A stretch of 64,000 nucleotides of DNA from NCBI RefSeq assembly GCF_024753245.1, contig NZ_JANUGX010000027.1, positions 1-64,000 of the forward strand, in the 5' to 3' direction. Under the pieces are notes generated by a model. That model worked only from the letters and a program-made list of their open reading frames with translations. It made no database searches and was not told the DNA's origin. Shown here in pieces: positions 35,549 to 44,854 of the stretch. Position 1 is the stretch's first letter. Each line of letters begins with the position of its first letter. The translations under genes were made by a program, and so were the position numbers. The stretch is from Massilia norwichensis. GTDB lineage: Bacteria > Pseudomonadota > Gammaproteobacteria > Burkholderiales > Burkholderiaceae_D.

Positions 35549-37578
35549 AGCTGGCCAGCAGGTCGGAGATCCTGTTCTCCCTGAAGTCTTTCGCGGCAGC
35601 GATGCTCGCGGTGTACATCTCGATGCGCATCGGACTGCCGCGCCCTTTCTGGGCGATGATGACTGCCTATATCGTCGCCGCGCCCTTCGCCGGACCGACC
35701 CGGTCCAAGGGGCTGTACCGCGCCGGCGGCACGCTGCTGGGCGGGATCGCCACCATCGTGCTGGTGCCGAACCTGGCCAACTCGCCGGAGCTGCTGTCGC
35801 TGGCGCTGGCGCTGTGGATCGCCGGCTGCCTGTATTTTTCGCTGCTCGACCGTACCCCGCGCTCTTACATGCTGATGCTGGCCGGGTACACCGCCGGCCT
35901 GATCGCCTTCCCGGCGGTCGGCGAGCCGGGCACGATCTTCGACATCGCCCTCGCGCGCGTGGAAGAGATCACGCTCGGCATGACCTGCGCCACCGTGATC
36001 CACACCCTGGTGCTGCCGCAGGCCTTCGGCCCGGTGCTGCTGGCGCGCCTCGACCACGCGGTGCGCGATGCCCAGCACTGGATCCGCGATGCGCTCAACC
36101 CGGCCGGCGACAAGCGCAGCGCGGGCGACCGCCGCAAGCTGGCCGGCGACATCACCGAACTGCGCGTGATGAGCACCCACCTGCCCTTCGACACCTCGCA
36201 CGTACGCTGGACCGGCAAGGCCGTGAACGCGCTGCAGGAGCGCCTGGCGCAGTTCGTGCCCATCGTCTCCGGCATCGAAGACCGCCTGACCGCGCTGCGC
36301 GAGATGGGCGCCACCGACACCTCCGCGCGCTGGAGCGCGCTGCTGAACGACGTGACCGCACTGGTCGACACGCCCAAGGAAACCGCGCTGGACGCCCCCG
36401 CCGCGGCGCTGCACGCGCGCATCGATGCGCTGGCGCCGGTGGCGGACCGCGCACTCGGCTGGAGCGAGCTGATCGAAGTGAACCTGGCGGCACGTCTGCG
36501 CCGGCTGGTCGACCTGTGCGTCGAAACCCGCACCCTGCGCCAGCACATCGACGCCGGCGTCCACGGCCGGCTGCCGGAAGCGGTGCGCCATCTGCCCGGC
36601 GTGCCGGCCAGCGCGCTGCACCAGGACCGCGGCGTGGCCCTGCTGTCGGCTTTTGCGACGGTGGTGGCGACGCTCGCCTGCTGCGCGTTCTGGATCCTGA
36701 CCGGCTGGCCCTCGGGCGCGGCGGCGCCGATGATGGCGGCGGTGCTGTGCTGCTTCTTCTCGACCCAGGACGACCCGCTGCCCTTCATCAAGGGCTTTAC
36801 CTACTACTCGATTTATTCGATCCCGGTGTCGGCGCTGTACCTGCTCGGCATCCTGCCGGCCCTGCACAGCTTCGAGATGTTCGTGCTGGTGCTGTTCCCG
36901 CTGTTCCTGGTGCTGGGCGTGCTGGTCGCGCGGCCGTCGACCTTCGGACGCGCCATGCCCTTCCTGTTCGGCATATGTGGCACGCTGGCCCTGATCGATA
37001 CCCACAACGTCGACATGGTGTCCTTCCTGAACGGCACCTTCGCCCAGGTGGTCGGCTACGTCGCGGCGGCTATCAGCACCAGCATGTTCCGCCGCCTCGG
37101 CGCCGGCTGGACCGCGCGCCGTCTGCTGAAGGCCGGCTGGCGCGAACTGGCGCGCCTGGGCAGCGGCGAACGCGTGACCTCGCTGCCGGAATTCTCGGCG
37201 CGCATGGTCGACCGCGTCGGCCTGCTGACGCCGCGTCTGGCGATGGCTGGCGGCGCCCAGGACCTGCAGGCAGCCGATGCGCTGCGCGACCTGCGCATTG
37301 GCCTGAACATGACACTACTGCAGGGTGTGCGCAAGCAGCTGGGCCGCGGCGAGGCCGCGCTGAACCCGCTGATGACGCAGCTGTCGCGACACTTCGCGCA
37401 GCGCCCGCGCCTCGACCTGGACGGCGAGACGCGCCTGCTCGGCACCCTCGACAACGCCCTGCGCGCGATTTGCGCGGGCACCCGCGACAGCGCGCAGAAC
37501 GAAGCGCTGGCGGCACTCACCGGCATGCGCCGCGACCTGTTCCCGCAAGCCGCCCCTTATGAAAAGGAGATCCGATGA
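35545..37578 (+). CDS. FUSC family (AaeB/fusaric acid resistance-like) transporter
   Basis: A 677-residue inner-membrane exporter of the FUSC/AaeB type. Two membrane blocks of about five or six helices (10-160 and 360-500) are separated by a soluble helical domain, and another cytoplasmic domain forms the end. Conserved blocks RPFWAMMTAYIVAAPFAGPT and STQDDPLPFIKGF are visible. AaeB and fusaric-acid exporters of this class pump out aromatic carboxylic acids with a HlyD-type adaptor. The start overlaps the marR stop and its stop overlaps the DUF1656 start, so the operon is tightly coupled. Confidence 0.9.
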   Translation: MKLASRSEILFSLKSFAAAMLAVYISMRIGLPRPFWAMMTAYIVAAPFAGPTRSKGLYRAGGTLLGGIATIVLVPNLANSPELLSLALALWIAGCLYFSLLDRTPRSYMLMLAGYTAGLIAFPAVGEPGTIFDIALARVEEITLGMTCATVIHTLVLPQAFGPVLLARLDHAVRDAQHWIRDALNPAGDKRSAGDRRKLAGDITELRVMSTHLPFDTSHVRWTGKAVNALQERLAQFVPIVSGIEDRLTALREMGATDTSARWSALLNDVTALVDTPKETALDAPAAALHARIDALAPVADRALGWSELIEVNLAARLRRLVDLCVETRTLRQHIDAGVHGRLPEAVRHLPGVPASALHQDRGVALLSAFATVVATLACCAFWILTGWPSGAAAPMMAAVLCCFFSTQDDPLPFIKGFTYYSIYSIPVSALYLLGILPALHSFEMFVLVLFPLFLVLGVLVARPSTFGRAMPFLFGICGTLALIDTHNVDMVSFLNGTFAQVVGYVAAAISTSMFRRLGAGWTARRLLKAGWRELARLGSGERVTSLPEFSARMVDRVGLLTPRLAMAGGAQDLQAADALRDLRIGLNMTLLQGVRKQLGRGEAALNPLMTQLSRHFAQRPRLDLDGETRLLGTLDNALRAICAGTRDSAQNEALAALTGMRRDLFPQAAPYEKEIR

Positions 37579-37781
37579 TCGGCGAAGTCAGCATCTACGG
37601 CCTCTACGTTCCTCCGCTCCTGCTGCTCACGCTGGCGGCGCTGGTGGTATCGAGGCTCTTCAACCTGGTCCTGGCACGGACCGGTTTTTACCGCCTGGTG
37701 TGGCACCCGGCGCTGTTCGATTTTTCCCTGTTCGTCATCGTGCTGGGCGCGCTGACCTACTTCACACGCAACTGGTCCTGA
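37575..37781 (+). CDS. DUF1656 small membrane protein (AaeX-like)
   Basis: A 68-residue protein with two membrane helices. MIGEVSIYGLYVPPLLLLTL and a later FYRLVWHPALFDFSLFVIVL are the DUF1656 hallmarks. It corresponds to AaeX, which lies between regulator and adaptor genes in the aae operon of E. coli. It overlaps the FUSC gene stop by four bases and is followed after one base by the adaptor gene. Function unknown, presumably a small subunit of the pump. Confidence 0.9.
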   Translation: MIGEVSIYGLYVPPLLLLTLAALVVSRLFNLVLARTGFYRLVWHPALFDFSLFVIVLGALTYFTRNWS

Positions 37782-37782
37782 T

Positions 37783-38784
37783 ATGGCTATGAAAAATTCG
37801 CTTCCCGCTTCTTTGTCGACGATCGGCCGGATGGGTGTCACCTTGGCGTTCGCCGCCGGCGCGGTGTACGCGGGCTGGCAGCTGTGGCGCCACTACGAGG
37901 TCGAGCCCTGGACCCGCGACGGCCGCGTGAAGGCCTATGTGGTGCAGGTGGCGCCGGACGTCACCGGCCAGGTCACCAAGGTCTATGTGCACGACAACCA
38001 GCACGTGGCCGCCGGCGCGCCGCTGTTCGAGATCGACCGGGCTCGTTTCGAACTTGCCCTTCGCCAAAGCGAAGCGCAAGTCATCGCTGCCAAGGCCGCG
38101 CTGGACCAGGCGCAGCGCGAGAGCAAGCGTAACGCCCAGCTCGACGACCTGGTCTCGCAGGAGACCCGCGAGCAGGGCCAGACGCGCACCGACCAGGCAC
38201 GCGCCGCGCTGGCCCAGGCCGAAGTCAACCGCGACACGGCCAAGCTGAACCTCGAGCGCACCCACGTGGTGTCGGCGGTGGACGGCATCGTCACCAACCT
38301 CGACCTGCGCGAGGGCGCCTACGCGACCGCCGCGCGTCCGGTGATGGCGGTGGTGGACAGCGGCTCGTTCTACGTCGAAGGCTATTTCGAAGAGACCAAG
38401 CTGCCCGGCATCCAGGTCGGCGACAAGGTCGAAGTCACGCTGATGGGCACGCGCCAGCCGCTGGCCGGCCACGTCGAAAGCTTCGCCGAGGGCATCGCCG
38501 ACCGCGACCGCTCCACCTCTCCCAACATGCTGCCGAACGTGAACCCGACCTTCAACTGGGTCCGCCTGGCGCAGCGCATCCCGGTGCGCATCGCCCTCGA
38601 TTCGCTGCCGCGCAGCGTGCGCCTGGTGGCGGGACAGACCGCCACCGTGAAGGTGCTGCCGGTGACCGCCCAGCCCGCGCCCGCCGCACCTGCTGCTGCG
38701 CCGACCACGGCACCTGCTGCCGCACCCGCTGCGCCTGCAGCCAAGGCCGTCGCCGCCGCCCCTAACACGAACCAACGATCATGA
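37783..38784 (+). CDS. HlyD family periplasmic adaptor subunit (AaeA/EmrA-like)
   Basis: A 333-residue membrane fusion protein. One N-terminal helix (about 12-32), a biotinyl-lipoyl-like half-motif (VQVAPDVTGQVTKVYVHDNQ), a short coiled hairpin (80-150), the second half-motif (VSAVDGIVTNLDLREGAYA) and a beta-barrel (200-280), then an Ala/Pro-rich tail. It links the FUSC pump to the outer-membrane channel encoded next. Its stop overlaps the channel gene start by four bases. Confidence 0.92.
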   Translation: MAMKNSLPASLSTIGRMGVTLAFAAGAVYAGWQLWRHYEVEPWTRDGRVKAYVVQVAPDVTGQVTKVYVHDNQHVAAGAPLFEIDRARFELALRQSEAQVIAAKAALDQAQRESKRNAQLDDLVSQETREQGQTRTDQARAALAQAEVNRDTAKLNLERTHVVSAVDGIVTNLDLREGAYATAARPVMAVVDSGSFYVEGYFEETKLPGIQVGDKVEVTLMGTRQPLAGHVESFAEGIADRDRSTSPNMLPNVNPTFNWVRLAQRIPVRIALDSLPRSVRLVAGQTATVKVLPVTAQPAPAAPAAAPTTAPAAAPAAPAAKAVAAAPNTNQRS

Positions 38785-40277
38785 AGCTTGCGTATCAAAC
38801 CCTGACGCTGACGGTGCTGGCAGCCGCGCTGGCCGCCTGCACCACCGTCGGCCCCGACTACCACGTGCCGAAAGAAGCCGTGGTCAAGCGCGACGCCGCC
38901 AACGCCCCCTTCATGGGCGCAAGCGAGCAGCCCTATAAGGCCGAGCCGCTGCCGGCCGACTGGTGGCGCCTGTACCAGGACCCGGTGCTCGACAAACTCA
39001 TCGCGAAGGCCTTCGACGCCAACGCCGACCTGCGCGTGGCCGCCGCCAACCTGGAACGCGCGCACGCGGTGCTGGAAGAAGTCGAAGAGAAGAAGCGCCC
39101 CGAGGTCGAGATGAGCGCCGCGCCGATGTACGGCCGCATCGCCGGCGCCTCGATCGGCCTGCCCGAGCAGCTGCCGCGCACCGGCATCTACGACGGCGAC
39201 ATCAAGGTGGCCTACCAGCTCGACATGTTCGGCCGCATCCGCCGCGCCATCGAAGCGGCCGAAGCCGACCGCGAAGCCGCGCAGGCCGCCAGCGACCTGG
39301 CCCACGTGATGGTCGCCGCCGACACCACTCGCGCCTATGCGGAAGCCTGCTCGGCCGGCTACCAGCTGAAGGTGGCGCAGCAGTCGGTGGACCTGCAGCA
39401 GCAGTTCGTCAAGCTGACCGCCGAGCGCGTGCAGCGCGGCCGCGGCATCGCCATCGACAACAGCCGCGCCCAGGCCCAGTTCGACCAGCTGCGCGCCAAC
39501 CTGCCGCCGCTGATCGCGCGCCAGCGCACCGCGCTGTACAAGCTGGCGGTGCTGACCGGCGAGGTGCCGAGCGCCTTCCCGGCCGAGGTGGCCAAGTGCA
39601 CGACGCCGCCGCGCGTGGCAAGCAGCATCCCGGTCGGCGACGGTGCCGCCCTGCTGCGCCGCCGCCCCGACGTGCGCCAGGCCGAGCGCCTGCTGGCCGG
39701 CGCCACCGCCCGCATCGGCGTCGCCACCGCCGAGCTGTACCCGAACATCACGCTGGGCGCTTCCTTCGGCGGCGTCGGTTTCATGGACCAGTTTGGCGAA
39801 GCGAACACCTGGAAGTTCGCGCTCGGCCCGCTGATCTCGTGGAACCTGCCGGCGACCAGCTCGGCGCGCGTGCACATCGCCCAGGCCAAGGCCGGGACCG
39901 AAGGCGCGCTGGCGCGTTTCGATGCGGTGGTGCTGAATGCGCTGCGCGAAACGGAATCGGCGCTGACCGTGTATGCGCGTGAACTCGACCGCAACGCGAT
40001 GCTGCGCGCGGCGCGCGACCAGAGCGCGCTGGCGGCCCGCCAGACCGGCAAGCTGTACCAGTTCGGCCGCACCGACTTCCTGGCGGCGCTGGACGCCGAC
40101 CGTACGCTGGCGAGCGCCGAGAGCCTGCTGGCGGCGTCGGACGCGCAACTGGCGGCGGACCAGGTGCAGCTGTTCCTGGCGCTGGGCGGTGGGTGGGAGA
40201 ATGCCCGTGCCAAGCATGAGGAAAGCAAGGGTGAGCATGGTGCGGTTGCGCACCAGGCGGCGGCTACGCACCACTGA
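38781..40277 (+). CDS. NodT/OprM family outer-membrane efflux lipoprotein
   Basis: A 498-residue TolC-type channel subunit. A lipoprotein signal ends in LAAC (C20), followed by two OEP domains with long helices and beta strands; typical blocks are DWWRLYQDPVLDKLIAKAFD and LLRRRPDVRQAERLLAGA. It completes the marR-FUSC-DUF1656-HlyD operon, giving a three-part pump spanning both membranes. The C-terminal 25 residues are charged and probably unstructured. A family 2 palindrome follows its stop by eight bases. Confidence 0.93.
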   Translation: MKLAYQTLTLTVLAAALAACTTVGPDYHVPKEAVVKRDAANAPFMGASEQPYKAEPLPADWWRLYQDPVLDKLIAKAFDANADLRVAAANLERAHAVLEEVEEKKRPEVEMSAAPMYGRIAGASIGLPEQLPRTGIYDGDIKVAYQLDMFGRIRRAIEAAEADREAAQAASDLAHVMVAADTTRAYAEACSAGYQLKVAQQSVDLQQQFVKLTAERVQRGRGIAIDNSRAQAQFDQLRANLPPLIARQRTALYKLAVLTGEVPSAFPAEVAKCTTPPRVASSIPVGDGAALLRRRPDVRQAERLLAGATARIGVATAELYPNITLGASFGGVGFMDQFGEANTWKFALGPLISWNLPATSSARVHIAQAKAGTEGALARFDAVVLNALRETESALTVYARELDRNAMLRAARDQSALAARQTGKLYQFGRTDFLAALDADRTLASAESLLAASDAQLAADQVQLFLALGGGWENARAKHEESKGEHGAVAHQAAATHH

Positions 40278-40285
40278 CGCATAAA

Positions 40286-40437
40286 CGTCGTTCCCGCGCA
40301 GGCGGGAACCCAAGTTGGTCGCGAACTAGCGACGCCTACTCTAGCTCATCGTGCAAACTTGGGTCCCCGCCTTCGCGGGGACGACGGATGAAGGTGCGGG
40401 GACGACGGATGAAGGTGCGGGGACGACGGGTGAAGGG
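40286..40437. repeat. Intergenic palindrome with tandem tail (family 2, locus 2)
   Basis: A 29-base arm at 40286-40314 (CGTCGTTCCCGCGCAGGCGG...) is inverted at 40358-40386 with 26 of 29 positions paired, around a 43-base loop. Its right end continues into three tandem 21-base units (40375-40395, 40396-40416, 40417-40437), GCGGGGACGACGGATGAAGG plus T, the third differing at two positions. It sits between convergent genes. Confidence 0.88.
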
Positions 40438-40451
40438 CGCCGGGATGACTG

Positions 40452-42659
40452 CTACAGCAGCTTATCGAGCGTAATCGGCAAATCCCGCACCCGCTTACCA
40501 GTCGCGTGATACACGGCATTCGCAATCGCCGCCCCCACACCGGTAATGCCGATCTCGCCGATGCCCTTCGCTCCCAGCGGATTCACATGCGGATCGTCCT
40601 CGTCGACGATCTGCACGTCGATGCCCTGGATATCGGCATTCACCGGCACGTGGTATTCGGCCAGGTTGCCGTTCACCGCGCGGCCGTTGCGCTTGTCGAT
40701 CACCGTTTCCTCGAACAGCGCCAGGCCGATGCCCCAGACGATGCCGCCCATCAGCTGGCTGTAGCCGGTCTTCTCGTTCATCAGCTTGCCGACCCCATAG
40801 ACGCCGACCACGCGCGGCACGCGGATCTCGCCCAGGTCTTCGTCGACGGTCACCTCCACGAACACCGCGCCGAAGGCGTGCATCGAGTACTTCTTCTTTT
40901 CATCGCCCGGTTCGGCCTTGGCCGTCACCTCGACCGGCGCGCCGTGGCGGGCGACGATCGCCGCCATCGATTCGCGGCGCGCGGGCTCGTCCAGCCGATA
41001 CAGCTCGCCGTGCTCGAAACCGATCTGGTCGGCGGTCACACCGAACAGCGGCGACGCCTGGTCGGCCAGCGCGATGCCGGCAAGTTTCAGGCGCAGTGCG
41101 TGGCCGGCCGCCTGCACCGCCGGGCCGACGCTGGCCACCGTGGTCGAGCCGCCTGACACCGGCGACTCCGGCATCTGCGAATTCCCGAGTTCGAAGCGCA
41201 CCTGCTCGACCGGCAGGCAGATCGAATCCGCCGCGATCTGCGTCATCACGGTATAGGTGCCGGTGCCGAGGTCCTGGGTGGCGGAGCGGAACAGCGCGCT
41301 GCCGTCGGGGTGCAGCGTGGCCGAGCATTCGCCGGCCGAGCGGTTGGTCGGGTAGGTGGCGGTGGCCATGCCCCAGCCGACCAGCTTGTTCCCCTGCTTC
41401 ATGGAACGCGGCTGCGGCTTGCGGTCCTTCCAGCCGAAGCGCTCGGCGCCGATCTCGTAGCACTGGCGCAGCGATTTGCTCGACCACGGCAGGTCCTTGC
41501 CCGGATCCTTCTCGGTGTAGTTCTTCAGGCGCAGCGCCAGCGGGTCCATGTTCAGCTGCACCGCCAGCTCGTCGATCGCCGATTCGAGCGCGAAGGAACC
41601 GGTCGCTTCGCCGGGCGCGCGCATGAAGGTCGGCGTGCCGAGGTTCATCTTCGCCAACCGGTGCGTGGTCTGCTGGTTCGGGCTCTCGTACATCATGCGC
41701 GAGACGATGCCGCAGGGTTCGATCCAGTCCTCGATCATCGAGGTGTAGGCGATGGTGTCGTGGCTGGACGCCAGGATGCGGCCATCGTCGAGCGCGCCGA
41801 AGCGGTAGCGCTGCTCGGTGTTCGGACGCTGGCCGACCGGACCGAACATCTGGTTGCGGTCCAGCGACAGCTTGACCGGACGGCCCAGCATCTTCGCCGC
41901 CATCGCCGTCAGCGGGCCGTGCGACCAGATCGAGCCCTTCGAGCCGAAGCCGCCGCCGGTGTAGGGGCAGATCGCGGTCACGTTCTCGGGTGGGATGCCG
42001 AAGATGCTGGCGACGATGCGCTGCACGCCCTTCATGTACTGGGTCGATTCGTGGATGGTCAGCTTGTCGCCGTCCCATTCTGCGATCGTGCTGTGCGTCT
42101 CGAGCGGATTGTGATTCTCGATCGGCGTGGTGTAGGTGGCGTCGATGCGCACGGTGGACGCCAGCAGGCCATCGGCCAGGTCGCCGCGCCTGGTGTCCGT
42201 GTCTTCGGTCAGCACCTTCTCGGGCGGATGCAGGTCCTGCTTGGCCTGCTCGAAGTCGAGCACCGCGTCCTTGCGCTCGTACTCGATGCGCAGCCGGGCC
42301 GCGGCTTCGCGCGCGTGCTCGTAGGTGTCCGCGACCACCACCGCGATCGGCTGGTTGTTGTAGTAGATGTCGTCTTCCTGCAGCAGCGTGAGCCGGCGGC
42401 CGATCGGCGGCTGGATCTTGCCGTCCCTGGTGTCCTTCGGCAGGCGCATGGCGTTCTGCGGGGTCATCACCAGCAGCAGGCCAGGCACCTCCTTCGCCGC
42501 GCTGTCGTCGATGCGCAGCACGCGGCCGCTCGGGATGGTGCTGGTCACGAGTACCGCCTGCGCCAGGTTCTCGATGTGGTGCTCGGCCGTGTAGTGGGCC
42601 GCGCCGCTGACCTTGGCCCAGGCGTCGGTACGGTTGATGGGTGCGCCGATGCCGTTCAT
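40452..42659 (-). CDS. Xanthine dehydrogenase family molybdopterin-binding subunit
   Basis: Large subunit of a molybdenum hydroxylase, 735 residues. The N-terminal hammerhead domain (KVSGAAHYTAEHHIENLAQA) is followed by the two-part molybdopterin-binding region with GGGFGSKG, QDLGTGTYTVMTQ, and the C-terminal GAKGIGEIGITGVGAAIANA carrying the catalytic glutamate. It resembles YagR/PaoC of the periplasmic aldehyde oxidase. The natural substrate, aldehyde or N-heterocycle, cannot be told from sequence. It overlaps the FAD-subunit gene by four bases. No molybdopterin insertion chaperone (XdhC/PaoD) gene is adjacent. Confidence 0.92.
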   Translation of the reverse strand: MNGIGAPINRTDAWAKVSGAAHYTAEHHIENLAQAVLVTSTIPSGRVLRIDDSAAKEVPGLLLVMTPQNAMRLPKDTRDGKIQPPIGRRLTLLQEDDIYYNNQPIAVVVADTYEHAREAAARLRIEYERKDAVLDFEQAKQDLHPPEKVLTEDTDTRRGDLADGLLASTVRIDATYTTPIENHNPLETHSTIAEWDGDKLTIHESTQYMKGVQRIVASIFGIPPENVTAICPYTGGGFGSKGSIWSHGPLTAMAAKMLGRPVKLSLDRNQMFGPVGQRPNTEQRYRFGALDDGRILASSHDTIAYTSMIEDWIEPCGIVSRMMYESPNQQTTHRLAKMNLGTPTFMRAPGEATGSFALESAIDELAVQLNMDPLALRLKNYTEKDPGKDLPWSSKSLRQCYEIGAERFGWKDRKPQPRSMKQGNKLVGWGMATATYPTNRSAGECSATLHPDGSALFRSATQDLGTGTYTVMTQIAADSICLPVEQVRFELGNSQMPESPVSGGSTTVASVGPAVQAAGHALRLKLAGIALADQASPLFGVTADQIGFEHGELYRLDEPARRESMAAIVARHGAPVEVTAKAEPGDEKKKYSMHAFGAVFVEVTVDEDLGEIRVPRVVGVYGVGKLMNEKTGYSQLMGGIVWGIGLALFEETVIDKRNGRAVNGNLAEYHVPVNADIQGIDVQIVDEDDPHVNPLGAKGIGEIGITGVGAAIANAVYHATGKRVRDLPITLDKLL

Positions 42660-43654
42660 ACCTGGCCTCCGGATTTGCGAATTACCGTCTGCAGCGCCCG
42701 CACGACCGCGCGCTGCGCCAGTTCGACCTTGAAGGCATTGCCCGGGTAAGGCTGGGCGCCGTTCACCGCCGCCGCGCCCGCGCGCGCCAGCAGATCCGCG
42801 CTCAGGGTCTGGCCGCGCAACACGCTTTCAGCCTCCGGCGCGCGCCACGGCTTGTGGGCCACGCCGCCCAGGGCGATGCGCACGTCGCGCACATTGCCGC
42901 CATCGATATCGAGCGCCACCGCCACCGACACCAGCGCGAACGCATAGCTGGCGCGGTCGCGCACTTTCAGATAATGCGATTGCCGTGCGAAGGGCATGGC
43001 CGGCAGCTCGACCGCGGTGATCAGCTCACCGGGCTGGATCACGGTGTCGCGTTCCGGATGGTCTTCCGGCAGCCGGTGGAAATCGATGAGCGGCACTTTG
43101 CGCTCGCCGCCGGGGCCCTGCAGATGCACGACCGCGTCGAACGCGGCCAAGGCCACCGCCATGTCCGACGGGTGCGTCGCGATGCAGTGCGGGCTGGCAC
43201 CGAGGATGGCGTGGATGCGCTGGTGGCCCTCCAAGGCATCGCAGCCCGAGCCCGGTTCGCGCTTGTTACAGTGGGTGAAAGCGGGATCGGTGAAGTAATA
43301 GCAGCGCGTGCGCTGCAGCAGGTTGCCGCCGACGGTGGCCATGTTGCGCAGCTGGGTGGTGGCGCCGTTCAACAGGGCTTCGGACAGCGCGCGGTAGCGC
43401 TGGCGCACCAGCGGATCGGTACCGACCGCCGTGTTGGTCGCCATCGCGCCGATGCGCAGGCCGCCGTCCGGCAGTTCCTCGATGCCGGCCAGCGACAGGC
43501 GGCTGACGTCGACCAGGCGCACCGGCTTTTCGATGCCGCTCTTGTACAGGTCCAGCAGATTGGTGCCGCCGCCGATGAATTTCGCGCCGGGCTCGCCGCC
43601 CAGGGCGATCGCATGGTTCACGTCGCGCGCGCGTTCGTAGGAGATCGATTGCAT
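42656..43654 (-). CDS. Xanthine dehydrogenase family FAD-binding subunit
   Basis: Middle subunit of the molybdenum hydroxylase, 332 residues, with the FAD-binding fold: FIGGGTNLLDLYKSG for the pyrophosphate and the flavin contact GATTQLRNMATVGGNLLQRTRC. An inserted CYYFTDPAFTHCNKREPGSG segment contains cysteines that bind an extra 4Fe-4S cluster in PaoB, so the same is likely here. ATG 43654 has AAGGAA before it; the open frame extends 30 codons upstream without matching the family. Located between the iron-sulfur and molybdenum subunit genes. Confidence 0.92.
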   Translation of the reverse strand: MQSISYERARDVNHAIALGGEPGAKFIGGGTNLLDLYKSGIEKPVRLVDVSRLSLAGIEELPDGGLRIGAMATNTAVGTDPLVRQRYRALSEALLNGATTQLRNMATVGGNLLQRTRCYYFTDPAFTHCNKREPGSGCDALEGHQRIHAILGASPHCIATHPSDMAVALAAFDAVVHLQGPGGERKVPLIDFHRLPEDHPERDTVIQPGELITAVELPAMPFARQSHYLKVRDRASYAFALVSVAVALDIDGGNVRDVRIALGGVAHKPWRAPEAESVLRGQTLSADLLARAGAAAVNGAQPYPGNAFKVELAQRAVVRALQTVIRKSGGQV

Positions 43655-43677
43655 GCAGGGTTCCTTGTTCTTGTCGT

Positions 43678-44256
43678 TCAGGCCTGGCGCAGCACGACGC
43701 TGTGGATCGCCTTGACGATGTTCGGATAGGCGCCGCAGCGGCACAGGTTGCCGCTCATGCGCTCGCGGATTTCATCCTCGCTCAAGGATGCCGGCTCCAG
43801 CTGCTCGCCCTCGGTGACGGCACTGGCCTGGCGCTGCTTGATCTCGTCGAGCAGCGCGACCGCCGAACACACCTGGCCCGGGGTGCAGTAACCGCACTGG
43901 AAGCCGTCGCAATCCATGAAGGCCTGCTGCATCGGGTGCGGCTGGTCCTGCTGGCCGAGGCCCTCCACGGTCGTGATCTCGCGGCCGTCGTGCATCACGG
44001 CCAGGGTCAGGCAGGAATTGATGCGCTGGCCGTCCACCAGCACGGTGCAGGCGCCGCACTGGCCGCGGTCGCAGCCCTTCTTGGTGCCGGTCAGGTGCAG
44101 GGTTTCGCGCAAGGCATCGAGCAGGGTGACGCGCGGCTCGATATCGAGTTGGTGCTCGGTGCCGTTGATGCGCAGCGTCAGCGGCTGCGGCGGCACATAG
44201 GGTGAAGAGACGGCATGGGCGCCCTGCTCCATGAGCCTCTGTTCGTCTTGTGGCAT
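43678..44256 (-). CDS. (2Fe-2S)-binding subunit of the molybdenum hydroxylase
   Basis: Iron-sulfur subunit, 192 residues. The plant-type [2Fe-2S] cluster motif is KGCDRGQCGACTVLVDG then SC, and the second, helical cluster domain has QCGYCTPGQ and GNLCRCGAYP. It passes electrons from the molybdenum centre to FAD. PaoA carries a Tat signal for export; none is visible here from ATG 44256, so the enzyme is probably cytoplasmic. The start is not certain: ATGs at 44322 (GTG/ATG frame) and 44232 are alternatives. First gene of the three-gene operon. Confidence 0.9.
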   Translation of the reverse strand: MPQDEQRLMEQGAHAVSSPYVPPQPLTLRINGTEHQLDIEPRVTLLDALRETLHLTGTKKGCDRGQCGACTVLVDGQRINSCLTLAVMHDGREITTVEGLGQQDQPHPMQQAFMDCDGFQCGYCTPGQVCSAVALLDEIKQRQASAVTEGEQLEPASLSEDEIRERMSGNLCRCGAYPNIVKAIHSVVLRQA

Positions 44257-44440
44257 GGTTTCGCTCGCTTTCCATCGTTGCTGTTTTCCGTCGACGAATG
44301 ATGGCCGAAATCGCAAAACCACGGAGCGCGCAAGGAGTTTATTCCGCTAAGAAATCAATCACTTAGGAAATTTTTGAAGTGGCAAATGCCAGGCGCCGTT
44401 GCGGCGTCGCTTTGAAGAGTCTTATACTCTGGAAATGACC

Positions 44441-44854
44441 ATGCGCTCTCCTTTGCTCCTGTTTCCGCTGCTGCTGGCCGGCTGCGTCAACGAAACCGCC
44501 AGCTATGCGATCAACGGCAGCGATCACGCCCTGACCGTGATCGTTACGCAGGACTATTTCTGGAGCAAACAGGCCGGGCTGCGCCTGATCGCCTCCCGGC
44601 TGCCGGATTGCCAGCGCCAGTTCGATCTCGGCACGACCCCGATGGCGGACCTGAACATCGAGCTGTTCTCGACCGGCGACGACAGTTTCCTGCTGCGCTC
44701 CGGCGACGAGATGTGGCAGGTCGACACCCAGACCTGCACCAAATTGCCATCGCCTTCCGAAAACGTGCAGGCCCAGCCGATCGGCGTGTTCCACCTCGAC
44801 GGTTCGAAGAAGCTGGTGTTCGAACGGGCGGAAGGCGCGGTCGCTACGCAATAA
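44441..44854 (+). CDS. Small lipoprotein of unknown function
   Basis: A 137-residue predicted lipoprotein (signal MRSPLLLFPLLLAGC, lipobox LLAGC). The mature part is mainly beta with three further cysteines and no family that I recognise. ATG 44441 has GGAA seven bases before it; an in-frame ATG at 44435 is too close to that site. Its stop meets the stop of the convergent PAP2 gene with no gap. Confidence 0.7.
   Translation: MRSPLLLFPLLLAGCVNETASYAINGSDHALTVIVTQDYFWSKQAGLRLIASRLPDCQRQFDLGTTPMADLNIELFSTGDDSFLLRSGDEMWQVDTQTCTKLPSPSENVQAQPIGVFHLDGSKKLVFERAEGAVATQ

Noticed and set aside
35326..37005. Minus-strand frame opposite the FUSC gene
   Set aside because: Antisense shadow, dominated by His, Gln, Arg and Gly; the FUSC frame has clear family motifs and membrane segments.
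40375..40437. Three 21-base tandem units as a CRISPR array
   Set aside because: The units are directly adjacent with no spacers and are copies of the end of a palindromic element; no cas genes are nearby.
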